Shown here in pieces: positions 6,220 through 7,964 of a stretch of DNA of 7,964 nucleotides. Numbering within the stretch: the first letter of the stretch is position 1; each line of letters begins with the position of its first letter. The notes under the pieces are model-generated. The model was not told the origin of the DNA. It made no database searches and was given only the letters and a program-made list of their open reading frames with translations. The position numbers were made by a program, and so were the translations under genes. Source of the DNA: Acidimicrobiia bacterium (GTDB lineage: Bacteria > Actinomycetota > Acidimicrobiia > Acidimicrobiales > Ilumatobacteraceae); NCBI GenBank assembly GCA_013815505.1, contig JACDGA010000073.1, forward strand, positions 1-7,964, given 5' to 3'.

Positions 6220-6453
6220 TCAAAATGTCGCTGGCGACGGCGGCTCGACGGGATCGGGCGCCGGCGGCACGGGCGGCACCGGGATCGGGCTCGGGATGGG
6301 ATCGGTGGGCGGCTCGTCGGGGTGGATCGGCGGCTCGGGGAACGTCCCCGGCTCACCTGGCTGGTCGGGCTGACCCGGCTGGTCCGGCTCCGGCCACGGA
6401 TCGGGCGTGACGGGATCAGGCATGACGGGATCGGGTGTGACGGGATCGCTCAT
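6220..6453 (-). CDS. Small proline-rich acidic repeat protein, function unknown
   Basis: A 77-residue frame from ATG 6453, beginning MSDPVTPDPVMPDPVTPDP and remaining Pro/Asp/Glu/Gln-rich to its end, without Cys, Lys or a membrane segment. The first part repeats a pentapeptide (DPVTP, DPVMP, DPVTP), followed by PDQPGQ/PDQPGE and PEPP/DEPP units. It should be intrinsically disordered and, lacking a signal peptide, cytosolic. I do not recognise a family. Support for coding: an acidic proline-rich protein is the only biologically plausible reading of this stretch, and similar short proline-rich proteins occur in actinobacteria. Against: no convincing Shine-Dalgarno lies upstream of the ATG, and low-complexity DNA gives long frames easily. 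Its stop is 6 bp from the stop of the convergent sigma gene; its start faces the oxidoreductase gene 73 bp away. Confidence 0.55.
   Translation of the reverse strand: MSDPVTPDPVMPDPVTPDPWPEPDQPGQPDQPGEPGTFPEPPIHPDEPPTDPIPSPIPVPPVPPAPDPVEPPSPATF
6407..6447 (-). repeat. 15-bp tandem repeat coding for Asp-Pro-Val-Thr/Met-Pro units
   Basis: The core RTGACGGGATC (plus strand) recurs at 6407-6417, 6422-6432 and 6437-6447 with a strict 15-bp period and changes only at a few positions. On the minus strand each unit encodes one DPVTP or DPVMP pentapeptide at the N-terminus of the proline-rich protein. The multiple-of-three period keeps the frame, which is expected if the repeat is translated. Confidence 0.85.
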
Positions 6454-6526
6454 GGCAAAGCAGTACCCGTTCGATCGTCGGTCCACGCCCGATTGTGCGA
6501 CGATCCGCACCGGAGGTCGAACCACC

Positions 6527-7267
6527 ATGAACGAGTACCAGCAGCAACTGTGCGACGAGAGCACGTGGGACTTCAGCGACCTGCGCGCGCTGTTCATCAA
6601 CGGCACGCTGAAACGCTCGCCTGAGGTGTCGAACACCGAAGGACTTGCACGCATCGCCGTGGAGATCATGGAGGCGAACAGCGTGTCGGTGGACATGATC
6701 CGTGCCGCCGACCACGACATCGCCACGGGCGTCTACCCCGACATGTGCGAGCACGGCGCCGACAGCGACGAGTGGCCAGAGCTGTACGAGAAGGTCACGG
6801 CCGCCGACATCCTCGTGATCATGACGCCGATCTGGCTGGGCCAGATCAGCTCGGTCACCGCCCGAGTCATCGAGCGTCTGTACGGAAACTCGTCCGAGCT
6901 GAACGACGCCGGGCAGTACGCCTACTACGGCAAGGTCGGCGGCTGCATCGTCACCGGCAACGAGGACGGCATCAAGCACTGCGCGATGGCCGTGCTCTAC
7001 TCGTTGGGCCACCTCGGGTGCGTCATCCCACCCCAGGCCGATGCCGGTTGGATCGGCGAGGCAGGCCCGGGCCCTTCCTACCTGGACGACGGCTCCGGGG
7101 GTCCCGACAACGACTTCACCAACCGCAACACGACGTTCATGACCTGGAACCTGATGCACGTCGCACGGATGCTGAAGGATCGCGGCGGCATGCCGGCCCA
7201 CGGCAACCAGCGCGCCGCATGGGACGCCGGATGCCGCTTCGACTTCCCCAACCCAGAACACCGTTGA
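6527..7267 (+). CDS. Flavodoxin-fold NAD(P)H-dependent oxidoreductase
   Basis: A 246-residue protein with the flavodoxin-like fold of NADPH-dependent FMN reductases and related quinone/azo reductases. The first strand and phosphate-binding loop are ALFINGTLKRSPEVSNTEGL (residues 21-40), with the Ser/Thr-rich turn expected to bind the FMN phosphate. DILVIMTPIWLGQISS (94-109) is the second flavin loop, and GGCIVTGNEDGIKH (138-151) the third. The C-terminal 70 residues (DDGSGGPDNDFTNRNTTFM onward) extend beyond the minimal fold. It would use FMN in the cytosol to reduce an unidentified acceptor with NAD(P)H. ATG 6527 is preferred because GGAGG lies at 6512-6516 with 10 nt spacing and the fold starts about 20 residues in. 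Earlier in-frame starts (ATG 6452, or the 15-bp repeat) would add residues coded by the opposite-strand gene. The downstream gene is convergent, with 33 bp between stops. Confidence 0.9.
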   Translation: MNEYQQQLCDESTWDFSDLRALFINGTLKRSPEVSNTEGLARIAVEIMEANSVSVDMIRAADHDIATGVYPDMCEHGADSDEWPELYEKVTAADILVIMTPIWLGQISSVTARVIERLYGNSSELNDAGQYAYYGKVGGCIVTGNEDGIKHCAMAVLYSLGHLGCVIPPQADAGWIGEAGPGPSYLDDGSGGPDNDFTNRNTTFMTWNLMHVARMLKDRGGMPAHGNQRAAWDAGCRFDFPNPEHR

Positions 7268-7300
7268 AGCAAAGAGCCGATGGATTGTTGGCTGAGCGCG

Positions 7301-7964
7301 TCACCCGTTCGCACGCACCGTCGACGTGAGCATGCGTCCGAAGGCGCGGTCGAACGAGCGGTAATCGGCGCGCAACCGGTCGACGGGCCATCCAGGTGGG
7401 ACGAGCGCCGGTGGCAGCAGCGGCTCGGCACGCAGGAAGCGGACCGCAGCAGCGGACAGCGCGATCGTGCGCGTGAGCGCCAGCGGGTCGCCCGAATCGA
7501 GATCGGGCTCGGCATCAGCGATCAGCTCGCCGAGCGTCGCAGCCTGCCGGGCGAGGTCGTCGAGCGGCCACAGCTGCGACACGAGGTCGGTCGCTGCGAT
7601 GCCGTCGAGCGGACCACGCACGGCGGCCACGCCTGAGGCGCTGCTGACGGGCATGGCGTCGAGGTTCGCCGGTCGCATCCACGTGTCGGGACGGAGCTCG
7701 CCCATTCGCCGGTTCTTCATCTCCGTGCGGAACGCCCGTCGTTCGGCGACGCTCCGTCTCGGCACGGTGACGGCCGCGACCCACCACGATCCGTCCCACC
7801 GAGCGGGCGGTGGGCGACGGCCGATGTCCTGGGCAGTCTTGCGATCGAGCAGACGCCCGACGAGCCGGTACTCGCCGTCCGCTGCGGTGAGCTCGCCGGC
7901 GGCGACCATCCGTGAGATCGCAGTGCGCATCGTGCCGGCGGCCACGCCGAACAGCTCGGCGAGC
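7301..7964 (-). CDS. PaaX-family transcriptional regulator (5' partial)
   Basis: The frame is open from the right edge (first full codon at 7963) to the TGA at 7303-7301, giving 220 visible residues; the start and roughly the first 30-60 residues lie outside. The visible beginning LAELFGVAAGTMRTAISRM followed by VAAGEL is the recognition part of the N-terminal winged helix. WDGSWWVAAV near residues 55-64 is the conserved start of the PaaX central domain, and FRTEMKNRRMGELRPDTWMRP follows as in the family. PaaX of E. coli represses phenylacetate catabolism and is released by phenylacetyl-CoA; many actinobacterial homologues have unknown ligands. No phenylacetate genes are visible here, so its target cannot be named. 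A start at the GTG near 7945 would cut off the DNA-binding helix and is rejected. Confidence 0.88.
   Translation of the reverse strand, partial: LAELFGVAAGTMRTAISRMVAAGELTAADGEYRLVGRLLDRKTAQDIGRRPPPARWDGSWWVAAVTVPRRSVAERRAFRTEMKNRRMGELRPDTWMRPANLDAMPVSSASGVAAVRGPLDGIAATDLVSQLWPLDDLARQAATLGELIADAEPDLDSGDPLALTRTIALSAAAVRFLRAEPLLPPALVPPGWPVDRLRADYRSFDRAFGRMLTSTVRANG

Noticed and set aside
6407..6526. Oxidoreductase starting within the 15-bp repeat (MTGSGMTGSG...)
   Set aside because: These residues come from the repeat that encodes the proline-rich protein on the other strand; GGAGG at 6512-6516 marks ATG 6527 instead.
6416..7261. 281-residue minus-strand frame antisense to the oxidoreductase
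   Set aside because: The plus strand encodes a clear flavodoxin-fold protein with a good ribosome site; the antisense frame has no motif and is a codon-bias artefact.
7276..7294. Possible bidirectional terminator between the oxidoreductase and PaaX-family genes
   Set aside because: The AGCC...GGCT stem is about 7 bp including two G-U pairs, with no T or A tract on either side; too weak to call.

Overview
The window is GC-rich and gene-dense, with codons ending almost always in G or C, and some GTG starts. Its gene content (kynureninase, an ECF42-type sigma factor paired with a DGPF/YCII protein, a PaaX-family regulator, an actinobacterial-style polytopic membrane protein) points to a high-GC actinobacterium. 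A marine Acidimicrobiia/Ilumatobacter-like genome is my best guess, with modest confidence. It looks like ordinary chromosome: no rRNA, tRNA, CRISPR array, transposase or phage gene is visible.

Layout. (1) Bases 1-1763 (+): the 3' part of a large polytopic membrane protein, GT-C-like, cut by the left edge. (2) 3030-1789 (-): kynureninase, convergent with the membrane protein. (3) 3031-3168: a divergent intergenic region holding three copies of a 17-bp GC-rich motif, two of which form a near-perfect 21-bp inverted repeat. (4) 3169-3672 (+): a macro-domain ADP-ribose hydrolase, followed after 41 bp by 3714-4445 (+), an enoyl-CoA hydratase/isomerase-family protein. (5) 4446-4609: an intergenic region with a candidate ECF42 promoter and a C/A-rich leader containing a 12-bp tandem repeat. 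(6) 4610-4963 (+) YCII/DGPF protein and 4960-6213 (+) ECF42-type sigma factor with a long C-terminal extension, apparently translationally coupled through an overlapping CTG start and TGA stop. (7) 6453-6220 (-): a small proline-rich, repeat-containing protein, convergent with the sigma factor and divergent from (8) 6527-7267 (+), a flavodoxin-fold NAD(P)H-dependent oxidoreductase. (9) 7964-7301 (-): a PaaX-family transcriptional regulator, cut by the right edge.

How the genes may work together. The clearest functional unit is the YCII/DGPF-ECF42 pair, a known conserved gene pair without a classical anti-sigma factor; it carries a TGTCGA element upstream that fits autoregulation. The divergent kynureninase and macro-domain genes share copies of the same motif and both touch NAD metabolism (de novo synthesis from tryptophan; hydrolysis of NAD-derived ADP-ribose esters), so co-regulation is possible but is inference only. 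The remaining genes look like independent single units.
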